Notes: generated from the sequence alone by a model not told the origin. DNA of 64,000 nucleotides from Trema orientale (GCA_002914845.1 JXTC01000010.1:1513922-1577921), one strand, 5' to 3'; counted from the first letter of the stretch, positions 24,781-36,687 are shown. Numbers and translations: made by a program.

Positions 24781-25990
24781 ACATTCTTTGGTCTCTCCCA
24801 TTTTAGAACAGATTCTATCTTGGAAGGGTCAACTAAAATAAGGAGTTTTCTTAGTCAAGCGGGTTATTACTGCTGTTTTGTTGAGAATTTCTCGAGAATT
24901 GCAATGTCCTTAACAAAGTTAACGAGAAAGAATGTCAAGTTTGTACAGAATGATGATTGCAAAGTAGCTTTCATAGAATTGAAGGGAAAATTGACAACTG
25001 CACATGTTCTTACTGTTCCTAACAGTAATGAACCTTATGTTGTATATACCGATACTTCTGGTTCAGGATTGGGATGTGTTTTAATGCAAAATGGCAAGGT
25101 AGTGGCTTATGCTTTCCATCAGTTAAAGCCACATGAGAAGCACTATCCCACTTATGACTTAGAGTTAGCAGCTATGATCTTTGCTCTTAAGATTTGGAGA
25201 TGCTATCTGTATGGTGTGAAATTTAAGATTTATTCTAATCGTAAGAGTTTAAAGTATCTGTTTACTCAATGAGACTTGAACTTGAGACAAAGAAGATGAG
25301 TTGAGTATATGGAGGACTATGACTTCAAAATTCAGTACCATCCTGAAAAGGCCAACGTTGTAACTGACGCTTTGAGCAGAAAATCTCATAATATGCTTGC
25401 TTCCTTAATACTACAAGATTAGAAGAATACGGTTACCATTGGTGACTATAACTTGGAGTATAGCGAAAATGGGAAATCTACTTATATCAGCAACATTGTT
25501 TCTATACCATCACTTCTTCAGATAGCACAACAAAGTCAGTAGCAAGATCAAAAATTGAGAAAGATCTGGAATCAACTTCAGAATGGTGAACAATTAGATG
25601 GTTGGAGTAACAGTAGAGAAGGGTTTATGCTTTTCAATGGAAGATTAGCTGTAGTCAATGACCCTCATCTTAGAAAGACTATTCTAACTGAGGCTCATAA
25701 GTCCAAGTTCACAGTACATCCTAGTAGCACTAAGATGTACCTTGATCTGAAGAGGCAGTATTAATAGAAAGGTATGAAACGAGATATTGCTACTTTTTGG
25801 CCAAGTGTATGACTTGTCAGCAAGTCAAAGCATAACATCAGAGGCCAGTTGGACTACTTCAGCCTTACCTATTCCGGAGTGGAAATAGGATAAAATCACC
25901 ATGGATTTTGTCACAGGTCTACCAAGAACTCGAAAAAAGAATGACAATGTCTGGTTGATAGTTGATCGGATTATATGTCTAACCCAACAT
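24781..25990 (+). pseudogene. Ty3/gypsy pol fragment (RT end, RNase H, integrase start)
   Basis: Translation shows, in order: the end of reverse transcriptase ([20 protein letters not shown], family consensus RSFLGLAGYYRRFV); an RNase H domain ([40 protein letters not shown]); the EYMEDYDF and [15 protein letters not shown] linker; and the integrase zinc-binding region with the start of its core (VDRI near 25965). Stops at about 25270, 25300, 25420, 25541 and 25762, plus frameshifts, make it inactive. The 5' two-thirds of pol and all of gag are missing. The integrase core stops after a few dozen codons, where LTR sequence begins. Confidence 0.9.
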
Positions 25991-27320
25991 TTTTGGGTGC
26001 TCTGAATTCAGTGGTGACCTCTGTTTCCCAATTTGAGGCCTCGTTTAGAAAGTTACTCCTCAAAGTGAGCTCAAGGGATCCTAAAACGATATTCTAAGTA
26101 ACCGGGTGGCCAACAGGAGAATCTATAGGCACCAATAGCTTAGTCTAGCTATCCAGGCGAGATAGGAGTTCAATTACCAAGTTTTTATCCTTATTTTGTT
26201 TAAAATGTGCATTATGATCTATTTCTTCATAATGTCGATTTTCATGGATTTAAATGGTTTGATTGCATATTTGGTGAACTTGTGAACTGTTGAGATATAT
26301 TGGATTGTTCTGGGACTGGTTTGTATGATTTTTATACAGGTTTAAAATTTTGGTTTTAGGAAATTACAGCCATTATGCTGCCCTATTTTCTGTAAATCTC
26401 ATAATAATACTATTGAATTTTAAAATATGATTTCTTGGTATACTTTATGAATAGTTTTTATATACTCTATGATATGTTGTACTTACCATAGGATCACGCA
26501 CTTGAGTTCTATTTTAGCATCATGATATTTAGATCGCTGGCGAGTTACTGCAGCATTAGGTGAGAGACTTAAGCCTCTGCGCAGGATTTGCTGACACACA
26601 TTCGGGTAGTATCAGGATGCTAGGTACCTCTGTTAAAGAGATATTACAAAACCGTGGTGAGAGGATGAGAGCTTATACATATACTTGTACTTGGTTGATT
26701 TATGATATGTACAATATGACTGTGATTTTGGTTTTGGCTTTGATTACATGATTACACTTAATCTTAAGTACTCTGCAAAATAGTTTTACAAATGGATTTT
26801 GGAAAGGTGCTAACCATGCAAATTTAAAAAATTACATTCATACCAAAAGGGTAATTGAATTCCTACTGAGCATGTAAATACTCACCCCTTAATTTTTTCC
26901 CTCTCAGGTAGTGTACAGTGTGACTTGGGCAACTCCGGAGCGGAGTGACTAGGACTGGAAGATTGTTCTAATTTAGTAGTTGGTAACTACTTAATAATTC
27001 TTGCTTTGGATTTGTAATAACATTTAAGGCTCATACTTTGGATTTAATTTGTATTATCTATTATGCCTACTAGTGATGACGATGGTGATATATATGTATG
27101 TTTTATTACTATTATTAACATTCCATGTCTAGTGGTGATCACAAACTGTGAGAATTTTATAATTTGAATTATTTTATAATCTTCTACAGAAGCTGTCGTT
27201 TTTAAACTAGCTATCATTTTTTTAAAAAAATTGACGTTTCTAAAATTTTCTAAAATAACTAATGAATTTTCACTTGTAAAATTTTCCTTCTGCCACCGGT
27301 CCGGGGTTTGGGTTGTGATA
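25985..27320 (+). mobile_element. Truncated Ty3/gypsy LTR
   Basis: Joined directly to the broken integrase. It matches the 3' portion of the LTR at 1940-4324 from about position 2880 on: TTTTGGGT(A/G)CT..GAATTCAGTG, GAGATAGG, a GTGYGACTTGGG motif (26920) and the GGGTTGTGATA end. The 5' 900 bp or so of the LTR is missing, so an internal deletion fused pol to mid-LTR. Confidence 0.75.
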
Positions 27321-27329
27321 GAAATTTTT

Positions 27330-27598
27330 GAATTTGCATGATTTGGCTAAAGGATGGCTTACGTCTGTAGATGTTTATCTCTGTGAGTATGAGATTACGC
27401 ATATTCTTCTCCAAAATCTACATCTGCATGGACCCTTTATTTATAGGCGAGATGGTTAGGATTTCCTTTTTTTGCTTAGGAAGCTGAATGATATATTGAA
27501 TCAAAGATAATTTATGAGATATTGCTTAGAAAACTTTATTAATGTTAAAAAGAAAATGAATAAGAGACTTCAAACACTTAATTAATACGCTTTATCAT
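27330..27598 (+). repeat. Direct repeat, right copy
   Basis: Second copy of the 24514-24780 sequence, starting nine bases after the gypsy LTR end. It continues into different sequence (CTATGACTCAG) than the left copy. Confidence 0.85.
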
Positions 27599-27908
27599 CT
27601 ATGACTCAGATTGCTTGTAGAGAATCTTAGCAAATCACTTCCAGGATAAATCAGATTGCCTGTATGAGAAGCCTTAGTGACTTTGCACCAAGCAATAATA
27701 AATTATTTCATTTTTTTTGTTTCTATGTTAGAGCTATTTATTTATGCCTTCTGAGTCTTCCCTTGTCCTGTAAAAGTTTAGAAAAACTTCTAAAATATCT
27801 CAACTTTTATTTCCTTTCCAATGTGGGACTAAAAGCATGAGCATAGATCTGAGTATTTTAACAAAATGATCTCTTTTATTTGTATTTGAACAACACAAAA
27901 CTCCAACA
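27599..27908 (+). mobile_element. Probable LTR end
   Basis: Contains CCAATGTGGGACTAAA and ends AACTCCAACA, words common at the 3' end of plant LTRs. Together with 27330-27598 it may be one LTR of an older element into whose duplicated part the gypsy fragment was placed. Tentative. Confidence 0.35.
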
Positions 27909-27914
27909 ATTAAT

Positions 27915-28147
27915 CAACACTTTAGTCCCATGCTTTGAAAGAGTTGGTTTTAGCAGGTGTAATGGCTATATGTTCGTGTATTTGGAACAAACAAAACAAA
28001 GTCAGTTTTGATGATGATGAAAAAGTTGAGGTTAGGAGTGTTATTACTATGATATGGGCTGCTATTAAGGACATAATTACCTTTAGAGTTCTAGTTTCAT
28101 TCATAACAATTAATAGGTGGGCTGGCTCAAGCATTTTTGGGCCTTAG
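27915..28147 (+). pseudogene. Non-LTR retroelement C-terminal fragment
   Basis: A 70-codon open frame (27935-28147) contains VMAICSCIWNKQNKVSFDD and a MIWAAIKD stretch, spaced as in the tail of plant LINE polyproteins after the zf-RVT domain (consensus ALMAICWCIWKERN). There is no start context or other domain. Could be a chance match. Confidence 0.4.
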
Positions 28148-30099
28148 ACGAATCGTCTACCAGGGGTCTTCTTAAAATTTAAAGTTAAAAGAAAAAATTA
28201 TCATTTTTCAGAATATTTACTAGAGTGCTCTCATATTTCATTAATTAGGGTAATAAAATTTGAATCAAACTCTCTATTTCTCTTTTAAACTCAAGTTTCT
28301 CATATCTGAATAGAAATTTTTTAGTAGACATAGTAACTCTATTTTTGTTCTTGGTTTGCTTGAGAGACATATTTATTCTAATTGCTTATGTATAAAACAA
28401 ATTAACTTAATACAAGACAACAATATAAGAAAATAAAATAGCTACGGTGAAATTCAAAAAAAAAATATTAACAAACAAGAAAGGAGTAAAAAAAAATAAA
28501 TACATAAGCTAGAAATCAAACATGGCCAATAAAACGAGCAATTCCAAATAGTTTCTTCAAATCAAACTCTTCTAGTGACTCTTTCTATCTCTATTTTAAT
28601 GATAATTTTTTATTTTTGAAAACACTGAAAAAATAAATAAATAAAGAACTATGAGAGGAAGCTTGAGAGGTAGAAAACAAATTTGAGTATTTAATTTCTT
28701 CTCTTATAGAAAACAAATTTGAGTGTTTAATTTCTTCTCTTTTACCAAGGATAGATTGAGAATAAATACATATTTATTTCTGAGTAAAGAAAAAAAAATA
28801 GTTTATAGATTAAAAAAAAGAAAAATGTTGATAATTAAAAAAAAAACAAAGAATGTTTGTCTTTTTCAATTTTTTAGGTCACATATTATGTTGAGATTTA
28901 TTTGTTTTGCAAATAAGTTATGAAAAAAATATATTTATGGAAATGTGAATAGGTAATGCGTAATTAGAATTTTATTGTCACTCAAATTTGATATAAAAGA
29001 TTTTGTTTGACTTTTAAAATTAGACATGGCCAAAAAATAGGCCAATATTGTTCCAGCTTACATGAATATAGCTATCGAACTTTTTCCTGTACGGAACTTT
29101 TTTTTTTGGGAGAAGTGGGGTTAAAGCCTTAATTTTTTTTAAAAAAAAAAAAACTATGGGCCCAATATTATAAAAATGAAAAATTTTGGGGCTGTATAGG
29201 AATTTGTCCAATTTTTAGCCCAAAAATTAGAATATAATCTAAGTCCAACTTTTATAGGTGAATGTCCAGCAAAAGACCCATTAGAATTTTAATGAACTAA
29301 AATATCCCTTGACCTTTGAAATAAATCACATCCTCCACACGATCTTCACCCTAGTAAGGTCGTCTTGCTCGAGTTCTCCCAGTTGTTTTAGGTCCTTACC
29401 ATACTCTCCGCCACACTCGTCCACTATGCCATCACTCTCGGCCCCGGCGTAATGTGCCACCTCGCTGTTTGGCTACAACGTTGCTTACCACGTCGACATG
29501 CGTCATTGCATCTCATGAAGGGCAAATGTAACAAAATCGGCACATGGGTTTTAAAGTCGATCCTTCATAGCATTATTCTCTTGATGTTCTTGAATTTTTG
29601 TGTTAAAATGCACTTGGGGAAGAAGAAGAAGAAGAAGAAGAAGAAGAAGAAGAAATAAAAGAATGAGTTTGATGGGCCTGGTATTGGGGTTGTTAGTTTG
29701 GGTTTGTGTGAGCCTGTGGTTATGTGTTGTTCGGGTTTAACTACAGTCTTAGAGATTGATCATAAGGTTGATGAAGTAGGAGATAAGGAGTTGTGATTTA
29801 TTAAATTATTAATAACATAGGTTTTATTTCATTTGTGTTTTAATTTTTCTACAACGTAAATGTACACAAATACATGTATATATATAATTAATTAAGTAGA
29901 ATACTTTTATTTAATTTACAGTACACTCTTGCTAAGCAAGTAAGGAAAATGAACTCCTCGAATAATTTTCTTTGATAAAATAAAAAACTAAAATTAAAGT
30001 ACTTACAAGTACTCTCTGACAATTACTTGTTCTCTCTTTATTTACAGAAAAAGATGGTCTGGCAAAATCAATAGTCAATTTTAGGCTGATTGCTTTTTG
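28148..30099. other. Intergenic, nothing recognised
   Basis: AT-rich. An (AAG)n microsatellite lies at 29619-29655. The more GC-rich patch 29330-29600 has broken open frames that I could not assign to any family. Confidence 0.4.
29619..29655 (+). repeat. (AAG)n microsatellite
   Basis: About 12 AAG units. The Lys-rich end of the overlapping open frame is produced by this repeat. Confidence 0.95.
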
Positions 30100-30547
30100 T
30101 AAATTCTACAACTAAAGCCTATCATATACCATAATCGATATCTTATATATTACGACTACAATTTTATACACCACAATAGAAATCTAATATACCACAATCA
30201 AATTTTTATATATTTCATGAACTAAAAATTAAACCTACTAAAACGAGCATAACATGTACCAAAACAGATATCTTATATACCACACCAAAATGTTATATAC
30301 CAAAAAATATTTTATGAACCAGAAACAAAACTTACAAAAATAAACATATCATATATTACAACAAATTTCTTATATACTATGACCAGAATTTTACATACTA
30401 AACAGAAATTCTCATGAATTAAAAACAAAACCTACAAAAATAAACATACCATATACCACAATAGATATCTTATATACCAAAAAAAAAATCATGAAATAAA
30501 AACAATATCTACAAAAACAAGCATACCATATACCACATTAGATATTC
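30100..30547. repeat. A/C-rich minisatellite, left block
   Basis: Units of roughly 100-140 bp built from ATAYCATATACCACAA, GATATCTTATATACCA, ACCAAAATTTTATATACC, TTTCATGAACYAAAAACAAA and CCTACAAAAATAAGCATA. Four or more diverged units lie here. It continues at 32197-32760 after a 1.65-kb LTR insertion. It is G-poor on the + strand and noncoding despite short open frames. Confidence 0.8.
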
Positions 30548-32196
30548 TGCTGGAAATTCTGAAAAATGATTTCGAAAAATAATTTTACCGAAAACGATTT
30601 CTGCACTTTGTAAACAAATCAAAAACGCAGTAGAATTGGTATTTAAAAAATTTTCTTGAAACTTTACAAAACATAAACGTAGGATTATTGATCTAACATA
30701 AATCAATTTATGGATCTTGGTTTAGATAAAATCTGGAAATGCTTCACAACCATTGAGTCTTCCCGTCTATTCTCTAGAATCCGTTGAATGATTCGGTGTG
30801 TGGGCACCTTCTTGATTCCCAACGAGAGATGAGCAGACGATCCGGAAGATGCTATTCCTTCTCCTTGACTATACGTCTACGACCATTGGTATCTCTCCCT
30901 CAGTGACCATAAACGAACATGAGACTTCTCCTGTGGCAGCTCGGTTCTCTCTCACTCTCTCTTTTTGTCTTTGTATCATGTTAAGCATAGTCACTGTGCA
31001 TGTAGTAGGCGTGTGGCTACTATACAGAGACTTAGGAGAACTTTTCTCTTAAGTATTAAAGAGGTGTAAATCCTAGTGGGCTTATTAGGTTCAACTGACC
31101 ATTCAATTAGTATTAGGCTATGTGTGAGTTAGACACGGGACCTTATAGATCTAAATAGTCTAAACTCCAATAGGCCAATTACTCACAGTCATAAGTCTTG
31201 TCCATTAATATTGGGGCGCTCCACTATAGGCCCAATATTGCACTTTTAGACTAAATATTATATATTTTCTGTGAAGCTAATTAATACTTTAATTAATTTG
31301 ATCCATTTAGCATATACTATCATGCACATATACCCCCAATGCAATGTCATATTAGTGAGATAAATGAAATTACTGTATTACTCCTCTACTATATATTTAT
31401 CTTTGAGTTACCATTTTTTATCTAAGGGATAATAATTGACTATGGTATTTGAAACTGCCCATACAAACACAGTCAAATTCACAAAGTGAATAACTGGCAC
31501 CTGATTTTTATTATCCAAGTCCTTGAAAAAACTCAAAATGACATTATATATATGGTGTCTAAATTATGAAGGGCATTCTTGCCAATTTATAAATCTTATC
31601 TTCCAAGATACTGAAGTTTGAACTATATAATCGGAACTAGTCTTTTAGTAAGTCAAAAAGATAAAACTCACGAAAGTAAATCCGACAATCACTAGGATTA
31701 AGGTAATCTTGTAATAGTGTTAGATTAGTGAAAGATAAAATATTGAGTTACGGCACTTAACCTCAAATTCTATTATCACTTGGTCCAGTTTAATATACTT
31801 GTAACTTTCTTATAGCATACTAGTATTTCAATCTGAGGTTAGATACTTTGATGATTGGAGACTTCATCAATCCCGTTGAAATAGACAATACTATATTCTA
31901 TGACAAAATAAAGTATTCCATCTTTATTTACAGAATGTGAACTCTTTATTTAGACATAATGGAATAAAGAATTTAGTCTCCCATATGTGAATACTTTACA
32001 CGAACAATTCTTTATTGCTTATTATTAGTCATAGAAACTTTTAGACGTTTGCATAATAGAAAATATAAACATCACATGTATATAATTAAGACATAATATA
32101 GAATTTATTGTCAACAAATTAGATAACACTTAAAACCAATAAACATTGTTTGAAATGTCATACAAAGAAACTACTTTCTGGGGTATATTCTCAATA
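30548..32196 (+). mobile_element. Solo LTR, 1.65 kb, with 5-bp TSD
   Basis: Starts TGCTGGAAATTCTGAAAAA and ends CTGGGGTATATTCTCAATA, both typical of copia LTR termini (normally TGTTGGAAATTC... ...CCAACA). It is flanked by the 5-bp direct repeat TATTC at 30543-30547 and 32197-32201. On both sides the minisatellite continues in register: left ends CATTAGATATTC, right resumes TATTCTAATAGCACGACC. This makes it a clean insertion. No internal coding region remains, so it is a solo LTR. Confidence 0.75.
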
Positions 32197-32760
32197 TATT
32201 CTAATAGCACGACCAAAATTTTATAAACCATAACCATAATTTTATATACTAAACTAAAAAAATCTCATGAACCAAAAACAAAACATACAAAAATAAGTAT
32301 ACCATATATCACAACAGATATCTTATATACCACGACTAAAATTTTATATACCAAAAGAAATTTCATGAATACAAATTTAAAAAAAAAAACTCAAAAAATA
32401 AGCATACTATATACCACAACAAATAATCCATACACCATGACCACAATTTTATATACCATAATAGAAAGCTTACATACCACAACCATAATTTTATATACTA
32501 AGCCAGAAAAACTTCATGAATCCAAAATAATGCCTACAAAAACAAGCATGTTGTGTACCGCACTAGATATCTTATATACTATGACGAAATTTTATATACC
32601 AAAAAATATTTCATGAACTAAAAACAATATCTCCAAAAATAAGTATACCATATATCACAACAAATATTCTATATACCACGATCAAAAGTTTATGTACTAT
32701 AATAAAAATCTTATATACCACAACCAGAATTTTATATACCAAACAAAAAAAAAATCCAAA
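32197..32760. repeat. A/C-rich minisatellite, right block
   Basis: Continuation of the array split by the LTR, with five or so further diverged units. The 83-codon frame at 32365-32616 is only the repeat read in one frame. Confidence 0.8.
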
Positions 32761-32885
32761 AACAAAAAATTACTAGAAAAGTTACATAAAACTATAGAAA
32801 TCAATAATTATCACTAGCAAAACAAGATTAAAGCTATAATAGCAATATAATTTAGCAAGAAAATTCCTAAATACAAAACACAAAT

Positions 32886-33180
32886 AAAATACATCTCCTC
32901 CATTCAACTCTCTCACCACCTCCCATAAGTAGTTGTTAATTTAAAGCCCTCACCAAAGCTAACCATGAACACTCAGTCCCCTTTCTTAAACCTCTTCTTC
33001 GCCTCCATGTATGCTAATTCATACCACAGGTTGCTCGCTGATGTGTTCTTGAACCGGTGCAACATCATCCTTGCCGATTCTATGCCATACAGGTTTAGAT
33101 CCAGGTTTAACTTGATCCCTTGATCACCTCCTTTCCATCAATGTGGATACAGAAATAGATCAACCCTGGTATGGAAGTCG
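32886..33180 (-). pseudogene. 3-ketoacyl-CoA synthase fragment (KCS, broken)
   Basis: Read on the minus strand, this gives the C-terminal ~100 residues of a plant KCS in pieces. They are a FCIHIDGKEVI-like segment (family FCIHTGGKAVI, with a catalytic His), then SARMMLHRFKNTSASNLWYE followed by LAYMEAKKRFKKGD (family RMTLHRFGNTSASSLWY...EAKKR.KKGD), then FGEGFKLN and LWEVVREL. KCS enzymes are the condensing enzymes of very-long-chain fatty acid elongation at the ER. In-frame stops (after KGD, and between the His segment and the NTSAS segment) and two or more frameshifts show that it is dead. The N-terminal three quarters, including the active-site Cys, is absent. The NTSAS Asn remains, while the preceding Gly is Lys. 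It lies between the two FAH genes, next to the minisatellite. Confidence 0.75.
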
Positions 33181-33419
33181 ATCACTAGAGACTTTGTGTA
33201 ATGAATTGAGGGCAAAACGAGAAGTCAGCTTAATTTTTAAAAGAATGAGGTATTTACCTATAAAATTTTAAAAGGGAACATCTACTTAAAACATTTTAAA
33301 AAATTGTATATATACGTAATTTTCCCTTAATTTTTGGGTCTAGATTTGAAGTGGGACCTTAGATGAAAGTCTGATTTGCCTATACCTTCGGCCGGCATAA
33401 GTGAATGGTTTCATCATTA

Positions 33420-34400
33420 AGGAGCTAGGCATTGCTCATCAATTTCCTAAACACCTGTTTACAAACCAGGTTATTGTATCTTCCCTCAAGCAGACTGGAT
33501 CAAAGCCAATGTCGATGTGTATTAGCTTGTTGGAGCATTTTTATTAATAATAGTACTGGGTTTGCTAAGGTCATTTCCAACCAGGATCGCTATTTTGCAA
33601 TAATCAAAACTTTAAAATACAACAATTTTGCTTTATATTTTTTTTCATCTCCAATCTATTACACCAAATACTACACACAAAAAATATATATTCTCTATCA
33701 AAAAAAAAAAATTTCTCTATACACAAAAAAATATATTCTCTCTAACTTTTATCTAAATCTCATTTTTACCATTAACTTTCTATAGGAATTAAATATTTAG
33801 AGGGGGATATTTTTGAAAATTGAATAGAAAAAAAGAAAATCGCGTTGTACGCCATTTGCTACAGTGCCACGCCATGAATGGTATAGTATCGTAGTTCCCC
33901 CTGCATTTTGCCTTAAGATTTGCAATTCAGTTGGAGGGCTAGGCCTACTCCATTTTTAGCAAAAATGGCATTTTGTCATATGTTCTCCATTTTTAGCAAA
34001 AATGGCATTTTGTCATATGTTTGGAGATGGCCTAAGAGCCGCTATAGTACTATCTTGGAAAAGTTTGTGCTTATGAGGCAAAATTGTGGGGTGTCATAAT
34101 GCATCATGGCAATTCGCATTGCTAAACAGAAGGGATTGAAGCTTTAGACGTGGCTGGAAAGTGACTCCACATATGTCATAGGAAAACTCAAATCTTGATC
34201 CAATTGAGGTCCCTTGGAAGTAGGAATGCGTCCACAATCTTGCTAGTTCTCATTGAAGATTTGTCTTTTTTAGCTGTCGTTTATGTTTATAGGGGAGGTT
34301 AATATACGCATACATAGATTAGTAGCTCTTTTGGTTCTTTGCAAGCAAGATCAATAATGGTAGAATTCAGTTCCTCATTGTTTAAAAAATCTGGCTAATT
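33420..34400 (+). pseudogene. LINE RNase H domain remnant, split by a MITE
   Basis: Left part (33475-33520): PQADWIKANVDV, the start of the plant LINE RNase H domain (consensus GWIKANVDGA). Right part (34060-34300): VCAYEAKLWGV, then IAKQKGLKL.TWLESDSTYV (catalytic Asp context), then VPWK/GPLGSRN-like and VVYVYRGG sequence (consensus HIYREGN). Stops and frameshifts are present. The 464-bp MITE at 33569-34032 sits between the halves. Confidence 0.65.
33566..34035. mobile_element. PIF/Harbinger-type MITE with TAA TSD
   Basis: The element 33569-34032 starts GGTCATTTCCAA and ends with the reverse complement of GGCCATCTCCAA. It is flanked by TAA (33566-33568 and 34033-34035), the 3-bp target duplication of the PIF/Harbinger superfamily. 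It contains a 37-bp tandem duplication near its right end (CATTTTTAGCAAAAATGGC twice, about 33949-34022). Noncoding. It interrupts a LINE RNase H remnant. Confidence 0.75.
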
Positions 34401-35359
34401 GTGATGTGCAGGACTTCTTTACTATTGATTTTGGTTGTTTTATTGGTATTGTTGTAATTTTCGGAAATGTTGATCCTATATTCTTTTACACCAAATAAAA
34501 TAATACTAACAGGAAGTCTGCCAGATCTTTCTAAGCAAATAATAAAGGTAATATTCATCCAAATTGCCTTACAAAAAGTTAAATTGTGCGTTGATTCAGA
34601 TTTAGCATTGTGTATCATATTGTATTGTAATTTACTACTGTACAGATTATTATAAAAAGGAATGGATTAAAGAGAACCTTATTTTATATAATATTTGATT
34701 TAAAGAGAGACCTCTTTATTAAAGAATATAGACAAGCGTCCAAATCAACACAAACACATGACTCACGTCCTTTCCATTAAAAAAAAAAAAGGAAAAAAAT
34801 ATAATATAATAACAAAGAAAGGCATTCATCACTCATGCACTGATGCACTGAGTCCATGTGGAGAATCAGTATTTTAACCATTTCCCCTTTCTTTTAGGTA
34901 AATAAAACTTCAGCTAGAAAAAAAAAAAAAAAGAAAAAGAGAGAGAGATCACGTGAGATATATTTTACATCTTCTTGATTTTTTTTTTTAAAGAACGATT
35001 TTTTTTTCCCATTAGTTTGTTTTATAAATGACAATAAGATCATTTAGAACTATGGAGAAAAAGGAGAAAAAATTAGTATTATATTCGGAATTCTTTGGTA
35101 AGATGTAGAAATATTCCATGAATAATGAATGTTTCTTAGGCAAATTATATATGTGTATTAATGGAATTTTTCAAAATGGTAATATTTTCATCATATTTCA
35201 TGTATCTACGTCTATATCGATCGTTTTTGGTGTAGTGGTGCAGTACATGTTCATAATCTTAGAAAGAGAATTCCATGTACGTATGCTTATATTGTTTTTG
35301 GTGTAGTACATGTTCATAACCTTAGAAATAGAAATTATAATTGTAAGTTTAGTCTGATT
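34401..35359. other. Intergenic, nothing recognised
   Basis: AT-rich with A and T homopolymer runs at 34770-34930. No gene, repeat family or RNA recognised. Confidence 0.4.
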
Positions 35360-35957
35360 GGTACTTATATTCTACCTATCTATATGGTAGAGAGGGGAAA
35401 ATACTTATATTCTACCTATCTATATGGTAGAGAGGGGAAAAAAGTAGTAAAGTGATAGAAAGAAAAATGTTTTTCATTTAGGTTGTTTAGTATTTAGGAA
35501 GGAAATAAAATATATATTGAGTGAAATTACAATTTGATTATTTTAAATACGTTATCTTATTTTAACAAATTAATAATTGTTTTATGAATAATGATAGAGA
35601 TACACAAACTTTACATACATAAGTTAAACATAATGATATAGTGTGTATTTTTTACATCATGTCCATGATGTGATTTCACTTTAAAAATATATGGTGATTA
35701 AAAAGCATGTCACATTATTATGTATGATTCTTGTGTGTAAATTATGTGTGTCTCTCTAGTATTACTCTTTCCGTTATAATCTTCTATCCAATTTGGAGAG
35801 TATATAATTTGGTGAGGCCAATACTTTTTTCTTTCTTCTCCTTTTTATCTGTCACTTCATTTTTTCTCATACCAAATAACATATTTATTACTTTTCTCCA
35901 CTTTTACCTCAAACTTTTTCTTTCATCTCCTCTTTCCCCTTTATTATTCCACCCTTA
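35360..35957. mobile_element. Possible long-TIR element
   Basis: Left end A/G-rich (GGTAGAGAGGGGAAAAAAG...TTTAGTATTTAGGAAGGAAAT). The right end is C/T-rich and approximately its inverted copy (CATACCAAATAACATATT...TCTCCTCTTTCCCC). A 40-bp perfect tandem duplication (period 40, starting 35363 and 35403) lies at the left edge. Part of the arm similarity could be simple A-richness, so confidence is low. Confidence 0.35.
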
Positions 35958-36398
35958 AAAAAAAAATTATAAATGACATTTAGAAAGGATGACCATTTTT
36001 ATATTTAAAAAATTACACTTTTAGTATTATGTTTTAGAAAAGTTCTATGGAAAATGTCGTGTAAAAAATGCTTGAGATAGCGTTCAAACTAAAACCTCTA
36101 AAGGGGCATCATTTTGGTAGTGTTATTCGGCCAATACAATATTGCTCATCATCTTTTCTTCGTTCGCTCTTTTTTTAATTACATAGAGTGTATTGAGAAC
36201 TGCTAGCAACAAACACATATGTTTCATCAAACAATATATTGAAACTTATGTATATTGTACTAGGTGTAACTAATGAGAAGGTTTTCGGTTAACCATTTTT
36301 TGTACTAGGTATTGAAAATTAACTAAAGCACCACCAATTTTTCAGTTCAGCTTCCTTTAGTCAGTTTTTACAATATAAAATGAATTAACATAACTTTA

Positions 36399-36687
36399 GG
36401 CCTCGTTTAGAATTTGGAATTTTGGAGAGAAAAAAAAATTCAAAGAATTCTAGTTTCTCTTGTTTGGATTGAAACAAAAAAGAATTGAAATTTTTTTCAA
36501 GAAAAACAAAAACTTCATTTGATGTTATTTTTTAGTATATAGAATGTTGATTCATTAACTAATAAAACTAAAAATGTGAAAATAAAATTCTATAAACTTT
36601 TAGAAAAATTATCTTCTCATTCTTTTTTTTCATGATTTTTTCCTTATAATTTCTTTTTTTTTCAAAATCTGGATGCCAAACAGAGTC
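36399..36687. mobile_element. Tourist-like MITE
   Basis: Left terminus GGCCTCGTTTAGAATTTGG, right terminus reverse complement GACTCTGTTTGGCATCCAG. The GGCCTCGTTTGG-type end and TTA/TTT flanks fit PIF/Harbinger Tourist elements. 289 bp, AT-rich interior, no ORF. The sequence between 35958 and 36398, and 36688 to 37147, holds nothing else I can name. Confidence 0.55.

Noticed and set aside
32365-32616. 83-codon frame with repeated Tyr-Thr words
   Set aside because: Minisatellite read in one frame.
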